Assembly: GCA_037443105.1 (NCBI GenBank)
Contig: JBBIOZ010000002.1
Span: forward strand, 1-42,121
Direction of reading: 5' to 3'
DNA length: 42,121 bases
DNA from: JAWCLZ01 sp037443105
Lineage (GTDB): Archaea; Halobacteriota; JAWCLZ01
The stretch's first letter is position 1, and every line of letters starts with the position of its first letter. The notes under the pieces were generated by a model that was not told the DNA's origin, did no database searches, and saw only the letters and a list, made by a program, of their open reading frames with translations. Positions 1 through 6,136 of the stretch are shown piece after piece. The position numbers were made by a program, and so were the translations under genes.

Positions 1-125
1 TTAGATAAAATTGAATAATTATTTAACATATTATCTAATAATAAATAATGATTATCACATCTTTGACAAATAATTTTATTTTATAGACTTTTTAACCACT
101 ATAAAGAAACGGTGGAGATTATCGG

Positions 126-230
126 ATGAATACATTACTATTGTTTGCATTTAGTCTAGGATTCTTGCTAGGGGTTGAACTAGGGCGTATTGCAACTAAG
201 CTCAAATTTGCACTTGCATATAAAAGCTAG
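126..230 (+). CDS. Small single-span membrane peptide (34 aa)
   Basis: This short frame opens with ATG ten bases after a GGTGG ribosome site (111-115) and ends in TAG. It encodes a hydrophobic stretch (about residues 3-18) followed by a basic tail, so a one-pass membrane peptide is likely. The motif GxLxGxxxGRxATK, seen as LGFLLGVELGRIATK, recurs at the N-terminus of the gene that follows 11 bases later, so the two look like related tandem genes. I do not recognise a family. It could instead be a truncated copy of its neighbour. The good ribosome site favours a real gene. Confidence 0.5.
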   Translation: MNTLLLFAFSLGFLLGVELGRIATKLKFALAYKS

Positions 231-241
231 AGTGTGAAAAA

Positions 242-574
242 ATGCAAGAAATATTGATGGTGCTCTCATTTGGTATAATAAGCGGGCTTTTGATTGGTCG
301 AAAAATCGCAACAAAAGAAATCGAAATCATGGCTAGGAAGATAAAAAAAGGCCTAGCTACAAAAAACTTGCTGTTGCGGAATACAAAGTATAAATTCAAA
401 ATCAATTTTGCTTGGGAAGCAGTTAAAAGAGATTTCAAATCGGTCAAGAACTGGAGGAATATTAAAACATTGAATGGCTATGATCTTAAAGCTCGAAGAG
501 TATGGTATGAATTAAAGGATAATAAGAGCCGGAGAGAAGGAAGGAAAATTGAAGCCTACCTTATAGGGAAATAA
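242..574 (+). CDS. Hypothetical membrane-anchored basic protein (110 aa)
   Basis: The protein has an N-terminal hydrophobic segment (residues about 4-20) containing GIISGLLIGRKIATK, which matches the motif of the upstream 34-aa peptide. A strongly basic, Lys/Arg-rich soluble part follows, with many positive charges through the C-terminus. The charge pattern predicts the basic tail on the cytoplasmic side. No known domain is recognisable. The C-terminal part (YDLKARRVWYELKDNKSRRE) resembles the translated remnant just downstream, so this looks like the intact member of a local gene family. Codon use is AT-rich compared with the housekeeping genes to the right, which suggests accessory DNA. Confidence 0.55.
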   Translation: MQEILMVLSFGIISGLLIGRKIATKEIEIMARKIKKGLATKNLLLRNTKYKFKINFAWEAVKRDFKSVKNWRNIKTLNGYDLKARRVWYELKDNKSRREGRKIEAYLIGK

Positions 575-773
575 ATGAGGAGAAATCAAATTTTAAGCCT
601 GCATAAGCGCAGCTTAAAAAAGAATAAACTTACGCAAGGCGAACAGATTTAACATAAAAGCTGGTCCGGATCCATTTGAACTAAGAAAAATATGGCTTGG
701 CATCAAAGAGGAGCAGGTCAGGAGGAGAAGTAAGATTGAGAGTGATTATTTAGCTGGCAATGCTGGTGGATAA
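575..773 (+). pseudogene. Degenerate copy related to the 110-aa gene upstream
   Basis: An ATG directly follows the previous stop codon but its frame closes after 25 codons at 650-652. A second frame, open from 618 to the TAA at 771-773, has no ATG near its start and encodes PFELRKIWLGIKEEQVRRRS and then KIESDYLAG. This aligns by eye with YDLKARRVWYELKDNKSRRE and KIEAYLIG at the end of the preceding gene. The simplest reading is a tandem duplicate broken by at least one frameshift and lacking the membrane segment. It could alternatively be two unrelated short reading frames, because the match is only about 30 residues. Confidence 0.4.
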
Positions 774-785
774 ACAGCGAGAGAT

Positions 786-795
786 ACGATATCGT
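786..795. promoter_or_regulatory. Perfect 10-bp palindrome ACGATATCGT
   Basis: This perfect palindrome lies in the short non-coding gap between the degenerate copy and the end of the winged-helix gene on the other strand. The flanks (gat on the left, gat on the right) do not extend the symmetry. A role as a protein-binding site is a guess; it is downstream of both neighbouring genes rather than in an obvious promoter. Confidence 0.2.
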
Positions 796-868
796 GATAG
801 TTTTCTAAAATCACATATTAACGCAGATAGGCGAGTGTTGAAAAAGAGTTTTAACTCAAGGTGCTAGC

Positions 869-1300
869 TCAATACGCTGCAGGCTTTTTCCCAGTATTCT
901 TTTCTTGTTTTTCAATATTCCTTTCATGCTTTGATTTCTTTGCGCTTTCCTGCCGCAGTTTCTCCGCAAGCTTCATGCTTATCTCATAGATCTTCCGCCC
1001 TTTATCGGTAAGCATGTATTGCTTGAAGACCCCTTTTTCGACTATATGCTCGCTTTCCAACTCGTTTAAGTGATCTATTATATTTGACCTAGACCTCGCG
1101 GATTCATCGCCACTGTTGCTCTCCGAGAGTGCCTCTTTATAATTGCAGTAGATCATTGTGGATGTAAGCCCCTGTGGTTCGCGATACAGCAAATCAAGTA
1201 TATAGAAACGAGCAAAGCTTTTGGTAATGGATCTTAATCCAGAATTCGTGAGAATTTGATATATGCTGTGAATATTCACTTGTTTTTTATCCAACGCCAC
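869..1300 (-). CDS. Winged-helix transcriptional regulator (143 aa)
   Basis: The protein reads as a winged-helix DNA-binding domain over about residues 10-110. The stretch with RSNIIDHLNELESEHIVEKG resembles the recognition helix and wing of ArsR/PadR-like archaeal regulators, and YMLTDKGRKIYEI is a typical wing-to-helix ending. The C-terminal 30 residues are highly charged and lysine-rich. The start is GTG at 1298-1300. A TATA-like element on the minus strand around 1322-1334 would place transcription initiation close to that GTG, giving a leaderless message. Target genes are unknown; the neighbouring small membrane genes are on the opposite strand and converge with it. Confidence 0.65.
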   Translation of the reverse strand: MALDKKQVNIHSIYQILTNSGLRSITKSFARFYILDLLYREPQGLTSTMIYCNYKEALSESNSGDESARSRSNIIDHLNELESEHIVEKGVFKQYMLTDKGRKIYEISMKLAEKLRQESAKKSKHERNIEKQEKNTGKKPAAY

Positions 1301-1399
1301 GAGAGAAAATTTAACTTAAAAATATTTAAATCTTGTTTTCGAAAAAAGTTTGAATTTTCTATTAAAATAAAAATAAAAGTCCTGAAAAATTAATAGTTA

Positions 1400-1490
1400 T
1401 GCCGGGGGCGCGGCTCGAACGCGCGATTTTCAGATATCTCAGAATTTTTATTTATGAGTCTGACGCCTTAACCACCTAGGCCACCCCGGC
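1400..1490 (-). tRNA. Elongator tRNA-Met (CAT), intron-containing
   Basis: On the minus strand the gene folds as a full cloverleaf. The acceptor arm is GCCGGGG/CCCCGGC, the D arm is GCC/GGC, the anticodon stem is TCAGA/TCTGA around the loop CTCATAA, the variable loop is AAATC, and the T arm is GCGCG-TTCGAGC-CGCGC. The anticodon CAT is at 1454-1456. The discriminator is A (1400) and CCA is not encoded. GCCGGGGTGGC at the 5' end is typical of archaeal elongator tRNA-Met rather than initiator or Ile2 tRNA, but CAT alone cannot separate Met from agmatidine-modified Ile. A 17-nt intron follows position 37. A TATA-like TTATAT about 30 bases upstream (near 1516-1524) could drive it. Confidence 0.93.
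1436..1452 (-). other. 17-nt tRNA intron with bulge-helix-bulge splice sites
   Basis: The intron reads AATAAAAATTCTGAGAT on the minus strand and sits between tRNA positions 37 and 38, the canonical archaeal site. CUCA (positions 32-35) pairs with UGAG inside the intron to give the 4-bp central helix, flanked by the 3-nt bulges UA|A and AU|A. Cutting after the second base of each bulge restores an unbroken 7-base anticodon loop and the TCAGA/TCTGA stem. The intron is close to the minimum size that can still form this motif. Confidence 0.9.
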
Positions 1491-1675
1491 AGCAAAACTA
1501 AGAAGTCTTCGCATCCATATAAGATTTGCGCTTATTTTCTAAATTGAAGTTTATAAATCGCAAGATATAAATAAAAGAAATACATATTTATCAATCCCAA
1601 AATATATACTTAATAATGTTAAATAAATGATAATAAGGGGGCCAATATAAAAATTATAAGCTGGAGGTTGAATCT

Positions 1676-2098
1676 GTGAAAAAAGAGGCTGTGTCCGTAC
1701 TGGATGAGAAAGATGAAGAATTTGCTCAAACACTCATGAATATAGGGTTGAAGAGGAATGTTGCAAGAACGCTCATCTATCTGGCAAATGCAGGAGAAAC
1801 GGTATCGCGAGATATAGAATTAGGTGCGGATCTGAGGCAGCCTGAAGTAAGCATTGCTATGCGCGAGCTTAGAGAGGAGGGCTGGATTGAGGAGAGAGAG
1901 ATAAAGAAAGAAGGCAAGGGGAGGCCTTTGAAGTGCTATAGACTCGCGGTGCCATTGAAAGATATAATAAATTATTTTGAGCAAAAGAAGCAAAAAGAGG
2001 CGGAGCAAGACCTGAAGAATATCCAGAGGCTCAGGAACCTGAGCAAGGCGCTGGAAAAAGCGGAGAAAGCAGAAAAAGCGGAGAAAACTGAGAAATAG
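1676..2098 (+). CDS. Winged-helix (TrmB/MarR-like) transcriptional regulator (140 aa)
   Basis: This protein belongs to a regulator family seen in many euryarchaea. A helix-turn-helix spans about residues 20-100, with the signature LRQPEVSIAMRELREEGWIE as recognition helix, then a wing (EIKKEGKGRPLKCYRL). The C-terminal 40 residues are a charged helix ending in repeats of AEK, probably a coiled coil used for dimerisation. The start is GTG with a GGAGGT ribosome site nine bases upstream (1662-1667). TATA-like elements occur near 1602-1610 and 1642-1650. It ends two bases from the end of rpiA on the opposite strand. Its regulon cannot be read from the sequence. Confidence 0.75.
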   Translation: MKKEAVSVLDEKDEEFAQTLMNIGLKRNVARTLIYLANAGETVSRDIELGADLRQPEVSIAMRELREEGWIEEREIKKEGKGRPLKCYRLAVPLKDIINYFEQKKQKEAEQDLKNIQRLRNLSKALEKAEKAEKAEKTEK

Positions 2099-2100
2099 TA

Positions 2101-2799
2101 TTACTTCTTCAGCTGTATCACCTTTCCATTTCTGCCAACATAAACTTCCTTATCCATGGTGAAAAGCCCGTTTTCTACGATACCAGCAATTTGATTCAGC
2201 TTGAACTCAAGTTTTTTCGCATCGTGTATTTCGCCAAAGTCGGCATCAATTATGAAGTTGCCATTATCAGTTATTATTGGACCAGCTTTCTCACTTGCTG
2301 CTGCGATTCTCAAGCTTGGCTTACCACCCAGTTTCAAAATCTGCTTCTCAACAAAGACCCGGGCAAAAGGAATAACCTCGAGTGGAACTGCCCTGTTTAA
2401 AACCTTTACAACTTTACTTTCATCCACAATTACGATGAATCGCTTCGAAGAAAGCGCGATGATTTTCTCCTTGGTATGTGCAGCTCCACCCCCTTTGATT
2501 AGCTGCAATTTCCGATCCACCTGATCCGCGCTATCGATTGTCAAATCCAAAGTTGAATGCTCCGCCAGCGTTGTAATTGGAATACCACTGCTAGCTGCAA
2601 GAATCTCAGTTTGATGCGAAGTTGCAACTCCAAGTACGCGTATTTTTTCCTCTTTGATTCTCTCTCCAATTTTTTTAATCGCATAAGCAGTCGTGGAGCC
2701 AGTTCCTAAGCCTATGACCATGCCATCTTTCACTAGTTGAGCAGCAAATTCTCCAACCGTTTTTTTATCAAGCTCTCGCTTTTGTTTGGCCTCTACCAT
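2101..2799 (-). CDS. rpiA: Ribose-5-phosphate isomerase A
   Basis: RpiA interconverts ribose 5-phosphate and ribulose 5-phosphate, which archaea use to make ribose for nucleotides. The phosphate-binding loop GTGSTTAY is at residues 32-39, the active-site DSADQVD at 89-95 and KGGGAAHTKEK at 102-112. The 232-residue length is normal for the family. Its ATG directly abuts the TGA of surE, so the two genes are co-transcribed and probably translationally coupled. Both feed nucleoside and pentose metabolism together with the phosphorylase gene upstream. Confidence 0.95.
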   Translation of the reverse strand: MVEAKQKRELDKKTVGEFAAQLVKDGMVIGLGTGSTTAYAIKKIGERIKEEKIRVLGVATSHQTEILAASSGIPITTLAEHSTLDLTIDSADQVDRKLQLIKGGGAAHTKEKIIALSSKRFIVIVDESKVVKVLNRAVPLEVIPFARVFVEKQILKLGGKPSLRIAAASEKAGPIITDNGNFIIDADFGEIHDAKKLEFKLNQIAGIVENGLFTMDKEVYVGRNGKVIQLKK

Positions 2800-3585
2800 T
2801 CAGATCAGGTCCTCTAAGATCTTAAAATCAACCCTTGCTGTTAAATCGAGAGTTAGGGGCGTGATTGAAATTTTGCCTTCTTTAAGCACCGCATGTACAT
2901 CGCTGCCTGCCTCTGCCTCGCGAACCAATTCGCCATCTATCCAGTAATATTTTCTACCCCTTGGGTCTCGTCTTCTCTCAACTTTTGTGCGATATATTTT
3001 TCTGGCGAGATGCGTGATCACGATCTCGGTATCTTCGCTGACCCTTGCTGGAAAATTTATGTTCAATAGATCCACATTTTCAGGCAGTCCGCAGCTGATA
3101 ACTTTTGCAGCAATTCTTCGAACTACCTTTTTTGCAACATCGAAACTGCCCAGAAATTGATTCTCCTCAAATTTATATTTTTCTTCAAAGATTTGAATCG
3201 AAACTGCAATCGCTGGAATACCGTGAGAAGCAGCTTCGAGTGCTGCGCAAACAGTGCCAGATGTAGTTACCGATTCTGTACTTAAATTCTCTCCGATATT
3301 AAAGCCAGATAGAACTAGCCGGGGCTTTCTATCTAAAATTGCATATATACCCAAGATGACTGCATCAGTCGGTGTACCTTCAATCGAGTGTGCCTTTATT
3401 CCATTTATGCTAATTTTATTCACGCGAATTGGATCAAATACTGAGAGAGAGCGTCCAACTGCACTTTTCTGCATCGAAGGTGCTACAATCGTTGCAATAC
3501 CTAGGTTTTTAACACTCTCATAGGCAGCGATTATACCTGAGGAGTGCACCCCATCGTCATTGGTTATGAGTATTCGCGGCTTCAT
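2800..3585 (-). CDS. surE: 5'/3'-nucleotidase SurE
   Basis: SurE is a metal-dependent phosphatase acting on nucleoside monophosphates. The N-terminal metal site is clear: ILITNDDGVHSSGI with Asn9 and Asp10-Asp11. The second conserved block APSMQKSAVGRSLS lies near residues 36-49 and the loop SGFNIGENLS near 93-102. The C-terminal segment (ISITPLTLDLTAR) is the usual oligomerisation region. At 261 residues it is full length. A TATA box on the minus strand (3611-3619) lies about 30 bases before the ATG, so the surE-rpiA pair probably has its own promoter. Confidence 0.95.
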   Translation of the reverse strand: MKPRILITNDDGVHSSGIIAAYESVKNLGIATIVAPSMQKSAVGRSLSVFDPIRVNKISINGIKAHSIEGTPTDAVILGIYAILDRKPRLVLSGFNIGENLSTESVTTSGTVCAALEAASHGIPAIAVSIQIFEEKYKFEENQFLGSFDVAKKVVRRIAAKVISCGLPENVDLLNINFPARVSEDTEIVITHLARKIYRTKVERRRDPRGRKYYWIDGELVREAEAGSDVHAVLKEGKISITPLTLDLTARVDFKILEDLI

Positions 3586-3610
3586 TGCTATCTTAAATTA
3601 AACTCCGGCC

Positions 3611-3619
3611 TTTTATATC
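3611..3619 (-). promoter_or_regulatory. TATA box for surE-rpiA
   Basis: The minus strand reads GATATAAAA preceded by an A-rich stretch, about 26-34 bases upstream of the surE ATG. This spacing fits an archaeal promoter with a very short 5' leader. Confidence 0.55.
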
Positions 3620-3631
3620 TTTTGAGCAGGG

Positions 3632-3894
3632 TTATTCCAAGATGAACAGTTCAGCGATGTCTAAGTCCCCTGCGCGTATCTCCGAAACATGCTCGACAGA
3701 CTTTTTTTTGATATGCTGTTAAATAGGAGCATAATTCCTCTCTGGTTAGATTGAAGGGAGTATGCATCGAAAAATTGCGCTTTTTAAATAAGCTAGCTGC
3801 TCTTTCAATTTTACTCTCACGAAATGAAAATCTGCGGACTCATAACCTCCCTCGCCGTATACTCCAGGAGCAATTTGTTTACTTCAATTTTCAT
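3632..3894 (-). pseudogene. Broken CBS-domain-like gene
   Basis: An ATG at 3894, overlapping the end of the phosphorylase gene region, begins MKIEVNKLLLEYTAREVMSP, which looks like the start of a CBS domain. The frame stops after 25 codons. One base further the next frame continues RESKIERAASLFKKRNFS and later LTREELCSYLTAYQKK. At an eight-A run the reading must shift again to SVEHVSEIRAGDLDIAELFI before a TAA. Each junction is consistent with one extra base in a homopolymer. About 87 residues are recoverable, too short for a normal CBS pair. It is either a decaying gene or a gene damaged by sequencing error; the CBS assignment is by eye. Confidence 0.5.
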
Positions 3895-3899
3895 GCTGC

Positions 3900-4754
3900 C
3901 TATTTGATGTATTTCTTTAGCAAAGGCTCTAGCGTGACTTTATGATTCCGTGTGATTTTCTCAGCCGCTGTCACAATAGCACCGGCGAGTGCTCTCTGGC
4001 AATTGCATTTGCTTTCTCTTGGAATGACTGGAACTGCTGCTTTTAAAATTTCTTGCACTGCTTGTTCATTCTTCTTCATATTCTCGAGAATTATCTCTAC
4101 ATTTACCTCCTGCTCATACCATACATCGTAATCTGTTACTGTTGCAATCATCGCATAGCAAATCTCCGCCTCTCTTGCAAGTTTTGCCTCAGGGAGAGCA
4201 GTCATACCTACGATGTCGAAGCCAAGCTGTCGGTAAACTCTGGATTCAGCGCGAGTTGAAAATTGCGGGCCCTCTATGCAGACATAGGTCCCTTTATTAT
4301 GTATTCGAAATTTCTTTTTTGCTGCTATTTCAGATAGCAATTTCGATAGCTCCGGACAGAAGGGGTCAGCGAAGCTGACGTGTGCAACTATTCCATTTGA
4401 GAAGAAAGTTGAAAGTCTGGTTTTGGTTCTATCAAATATTTGATCTGGAATAACTATATCCAGCGGCTTAATTTCTTCCTTCAGGCTTCCAACCGCTGAA
4501 ACAGAAATTATTCTATTAACACCTAGTTTTTTGAAAGCAAATATATTTGCCCTTGTATTTATCTCACTCGGGGAAAAGCGATGCCCGGTGCCGTGGCGGG
4601 GTAGAAATGCTACTTCTCGACCGCCAATAACTCCTAGGGTAATTGCATCACTGGGCTTGCCGAAGGGTGTGTCTATCTCAACTTTTTTTACCTCTTTAAT
4701 TATTTCTGCGCGATAAAGTCCAGACCCACCAATTATCCCGATTTCTGCCTTCAT
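3900..4754 (-). CDS. mtnP: S-methyl-5'-thioadenosine (or methylthioinosine) phosphorylase
   Basis: The enzyme cleaves methylthioadenosine or a related nucleoside with phosphate, releasing the base and a ribose 1-phosphate for salvage. The phosphate loop IIGGSGLY is at the N-terminus, RHGTGHRFSPSEINTRAN follows near residues 53-70, and EGPQFSTRAESR and TDYD mark the purine and ribose sites of the PNP/MTAP fold. At 284 residues it is normal. I prefer the ATG at 4754: a TATA box at 4783-4790 puts initiation close to it. Upstream ATG and TTG codons at 4766 and 4769 would add five residues. The specificity (adenine or hypoxanthine nucleoside) is not certain. Confidence 0.87.
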   Translation of the reverse strand: MKAEIGIIGGSGLYRAEIIKEVKKVEIDTPFGKPSDAITLGVIGGREVAFLPRHGTGHRFSPSEINTRANIFAFKKLGVNRIISVSAVGSLKEEIKPLDIVIPDQIFDRTKTRLSTFFSNGIVAHVSFADPFCPELSKLLSEIAAKKKFRIHNKGTYVCIEGPQFSTRAESRVYRQLGFDIVGMTALPEAKLAREAEICYAMIATVTDYDVWYEQEVNVEIILENMKKNEQAVQEILKAAVPVIPRESKCNCQRALAGAIVTAAEKITRNHKVTLEPLLKKYIK

Positions 4755-4782
4755 TTCTATCCACATCAATTAAATTGCTTTC

Positions 4783-4790
4783 ATATATTT
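4783..4790 (-). promoter_or_regulatory. TATA box for the MTA phosphorylase gene
   Basis: The minus strand has AAATATATGA here, roughly 30 bases upstream of the ATG at 4754. It lies back to back with the tfx promoter, so the two divergent genes share a region of less than 100 bases. Confidence 0.5.
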
Positions 4791-4811
4791 GATGATTTTC
4801 CTTCAACTAAA

Positions 4812-4820
4812 TTATTTATA
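4812..4820 (+). promoter_or_regulatory. TATA box for tfx
   Basis: The element TTATTTATA lies about 30 bases before the ATG at 4848. This suggests a leaderless or near-leaderless transcript for the Tfx-like regulator. Confidence 0.5.
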
Positions 4821-4847
4821 TCTCTTCAGCAAGATCTTTCTTTGACG

Positions 4848-5258
4848 ATGAAGGCAGTGCGTTCTCTTTTAACTGAGGAGCAGAAAAAAGTGCTTAGACT
4901 TAGAGATGAAGGGTATACACAGCGCGAGATTGCTCAAATGCTTGGTACAAGCAGAGCCAATATAAGTATAATTGAGAAGAGAGCAAGACTCAATCTGGAG
5001 AAAGCTAAAGCCACCATCAAAGAATATAGTATTATGCTCGCTCCTGCAAAAGTGAGAATTAAAAAAGGGGTGGATGTGTTAAGTATACCAAAGCTTATTT
5101 TCAAGCAAGCGGACAAGCGAGGAATTAAAGTAAGACTTAATTCAATAGAGTTGATTGCTAAAATCAACGCTGAAAAGAAAGACAAGATTGAAAATCGAAT
5201 AATCACGGAGGAATTTGAAGTTTATATTGCAAAGAATGGAGAGGTTATAATCGCCTGA
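4848..5258 (+). CDS. tfx: Tfx-family DNA-binding protein
   Basis: Tfx proteins are small archaeal helix-turn-helix regulators; the founding member binds the promoter of a molybdenum formylmethanofuran dehydrogenase operon in a methanogen. The N-terminal helix-turn-helix is clear: LTEEQKKVLRLRDEGYTQRE and then IAQMLGTSRANISIIEKRAR, as in sigma-factor region 4-like domains. The C-terminal half (about residues 60-136) is the Tfx-specific alpha/beta domain. The start at 4848 fits the TATA box; an upstream in-frame TTG at 4842 would add two residues. No methanogenesis gene is in this window, so the target here is unknown. Confidence 0.85.
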   Translation: MKAVRSLLTEEQKKVLRLRDEGYTQREIAQMLGTSRANISIIEKRARLNLEKAKATIKEYSIMLAPAKVRIKKGVDVLSIPKLIFKQADKRGIKVRLNSIELIAKINAEKKDKIENRIITEEFEVYIAKNGEVIIA

Positions 5259-5268
5259 GCGTGGGAAA

Positions 5269-5436
5269 ATGAAAGTTGAAATTAAAGTTGACGGAATAAA
5301 AATCCCTGCGAATAAATTTGTTCAAGAGATTTTCGCAGGCATTATCGAGGGCGCTGTTAATAAACTGAAAAAAGTAGAACCGAACTGGAGGAAATTGGAA
5401 ATATCTGTGGAGAGAGAAGATGAAAGAAGCGATTAG
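5269..5436 (+). CDS. Small conserved archaeal protein (55 aa)
   Basis: The gene begins MKVEIKVDGIKIPANKFVQE and continues with an amphipathic helix (IFAGIIEGAVNKLKKVE) and a strand-like end (KLEISV). A small protein of this pattern, two strands with IPxNxFVQ followed by a helix, is found widely in archaea, but I know of no assigned function. It starts ten bases after tfx and its last 17 bases overlap the start of ridA, so the three genes are probably one transcript. The weak ribosome site (GTGGGA) and tight overlap imply coupled translation. Confidence 0.7.
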   Translation: MKVEIKVDGIKIPANKFVQEIFAGIIEGAVNKLKKVEPNWRKLEISVEREDERSD

Positions 5437-5800
5437 AGTTGATAAGCTGGCGAAGGCAATTGGACCTTATTCACCTGCAATTAAGACAGAGAAGTTTATT
5501 TTTATATCCGGCCAAATCCCTATTTCTGTGAATGGTACTCTAATTAAGGGTGATATCAGGCAGCAAACAAGACAGGTGCTTGAAAACCTGAGGGCAATTC
5601 TTCAAGCAGCTGGTGCATCTCTTGAAAATGTTGTTAAAACCACAATCTTCCTCAAGAACCTTGAGGAGTTCGCAGCCATGAATGAAGTTTATGCGGAGTA
5701 TTTTAAAGAGAGTCCCCCTGCACGCTCGACAGTTGAAGTTGCAAGATTGCCGAGAGATGTGGATATTGAAATCGAGGCCATTGCAGTGGTTCACGATTAA
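5420..5800 (+). CDS. ridA: RidA family enamine/imine deaminase
   Basis: RidA hydrolyses reactive enamine and imine intermediates released by PLP enzymes such as threonine dehydratase, protecting other enzymes. Family blocks are present: AIGPYSPAI near residues 13-21, ISGQIP near 29-34, and the C-terminal signature PPARSTVEVARLPRDVDIEI with the catalytic Arg. The 126-residue length is typical; the active form is a trimer. A GGAGAGAGA stretch serves as ribosome site, inside the overlapping small gene. It follows tfx and the 55-aa gene closely. Confidence 0.93.
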   Translation: MKEAIRVDKLAKAIGPYSPAIKTEKFIFISGQIPISVNGTLIKGDIRQQTRQVLENLRAILQAAGASLENVVKTTIFLKNLEEFAAMNEVYAEYFKESPPARSTVEVARLPRDVDIEIEAIAVVHD

Positions 5801-5832
5801 AAGTAAGCATAATTTTGATTATATTTGGCAGC

Positions 5833-5940
5833 ATGCAATCCGCTATAAGCTTGGTAAGCGCTGCTATCGCGGGATGGTTTGCCATTGATGTAAGTGGCGC
5901 TGCCACTTGTGCTGTAATTTTTTTCGTTAGGCTTGTATAA
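5833..5940 (+). pseudogene. Possible remnant of an ABC-3-type permease C-terminus
   Basis: A frame of 35 codons encodes a hydrophobic stretch (ISLVSAAIAGWFAIDVSGAA followed by TCAVIFFVRLV). The pattern of a membrane helix, then DVSGA, then another helix resembles the end of ZnuB/MntB-like metal transporter permeases, where D(V/I)PSGA is common. The same frame is open upstream of the ATG into ridA, with no ribosome site. No upstream part of a permease exists here, so a decayed tail is the best guess. It could be a chance hydrophobic frame. Confidence 0.3.
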
Positions 5941-5944
5941 GCCT
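5929..5944 (+). other. Short perfect hairpin (6-bp stem, 4-nt loop)
   Basis: AGGCTT-GTAT-AAGCCT forms a perfect stem overlapping the end of the possible permease remnant. No T run follows on either strand, so it is not a clear terminator. The rest of 5945-6090 is AT-rich and shows no gene or RNA that I can support. Confidence 0.3.
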
Positions 5945-6090
5945 CCATCGTCAGCGAGATTTGTAGATCAAGGTTTCGAGTGATACGTCAATCTTCTTTT
6001 CTTTCTATTTCTAAGCTCCATTTTAAATAATATAATATTAATTATATATTTTAAAAAAAGAACTAATTCTGGCACACTGATAGCTCGCCA

Positions 6091-6108
6091 AAAAATTAAA
6101 TATATAAA
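6091..6108 (+). promoter_or_regulatory. BRE/TATA promoter of argH-gatDE
   Basis: An A-rich BRE is followed by AAATATATAAA, one of the strongest TATA matches in the window. It lies about 30 bases before the argH ATG, and the GGTGA ribosome site at 6128-6132 leaves room for a short leader. Confidence 0.65.
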
Positions 6109-6136
6109 GCATCTTCTTCAACTTCAAGGTGAACAA

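Noticed and set aside
1..38. Inverted repeat TTAGATAA ... TTATCTAA at the left edge
   Set aside because: An 8-bp match with a 22-base spacer in very AT-rich DNA is expected by chance, and the edge hides its context.
1400..1490. tRNA-Met as an integration (att) site for the accessory stretch at 1-870
   Set aside because: No repeat of the tRNA 3' end is seen elsewhere in the window and there is no integrase gene. A winged-helix gene lies between them.
3632..3720. C/D box or other small RNA in the gap before surE
   Set aside because: No C box/D box pair was found. The sequence is better explained as coding remnant in the opposite strand.
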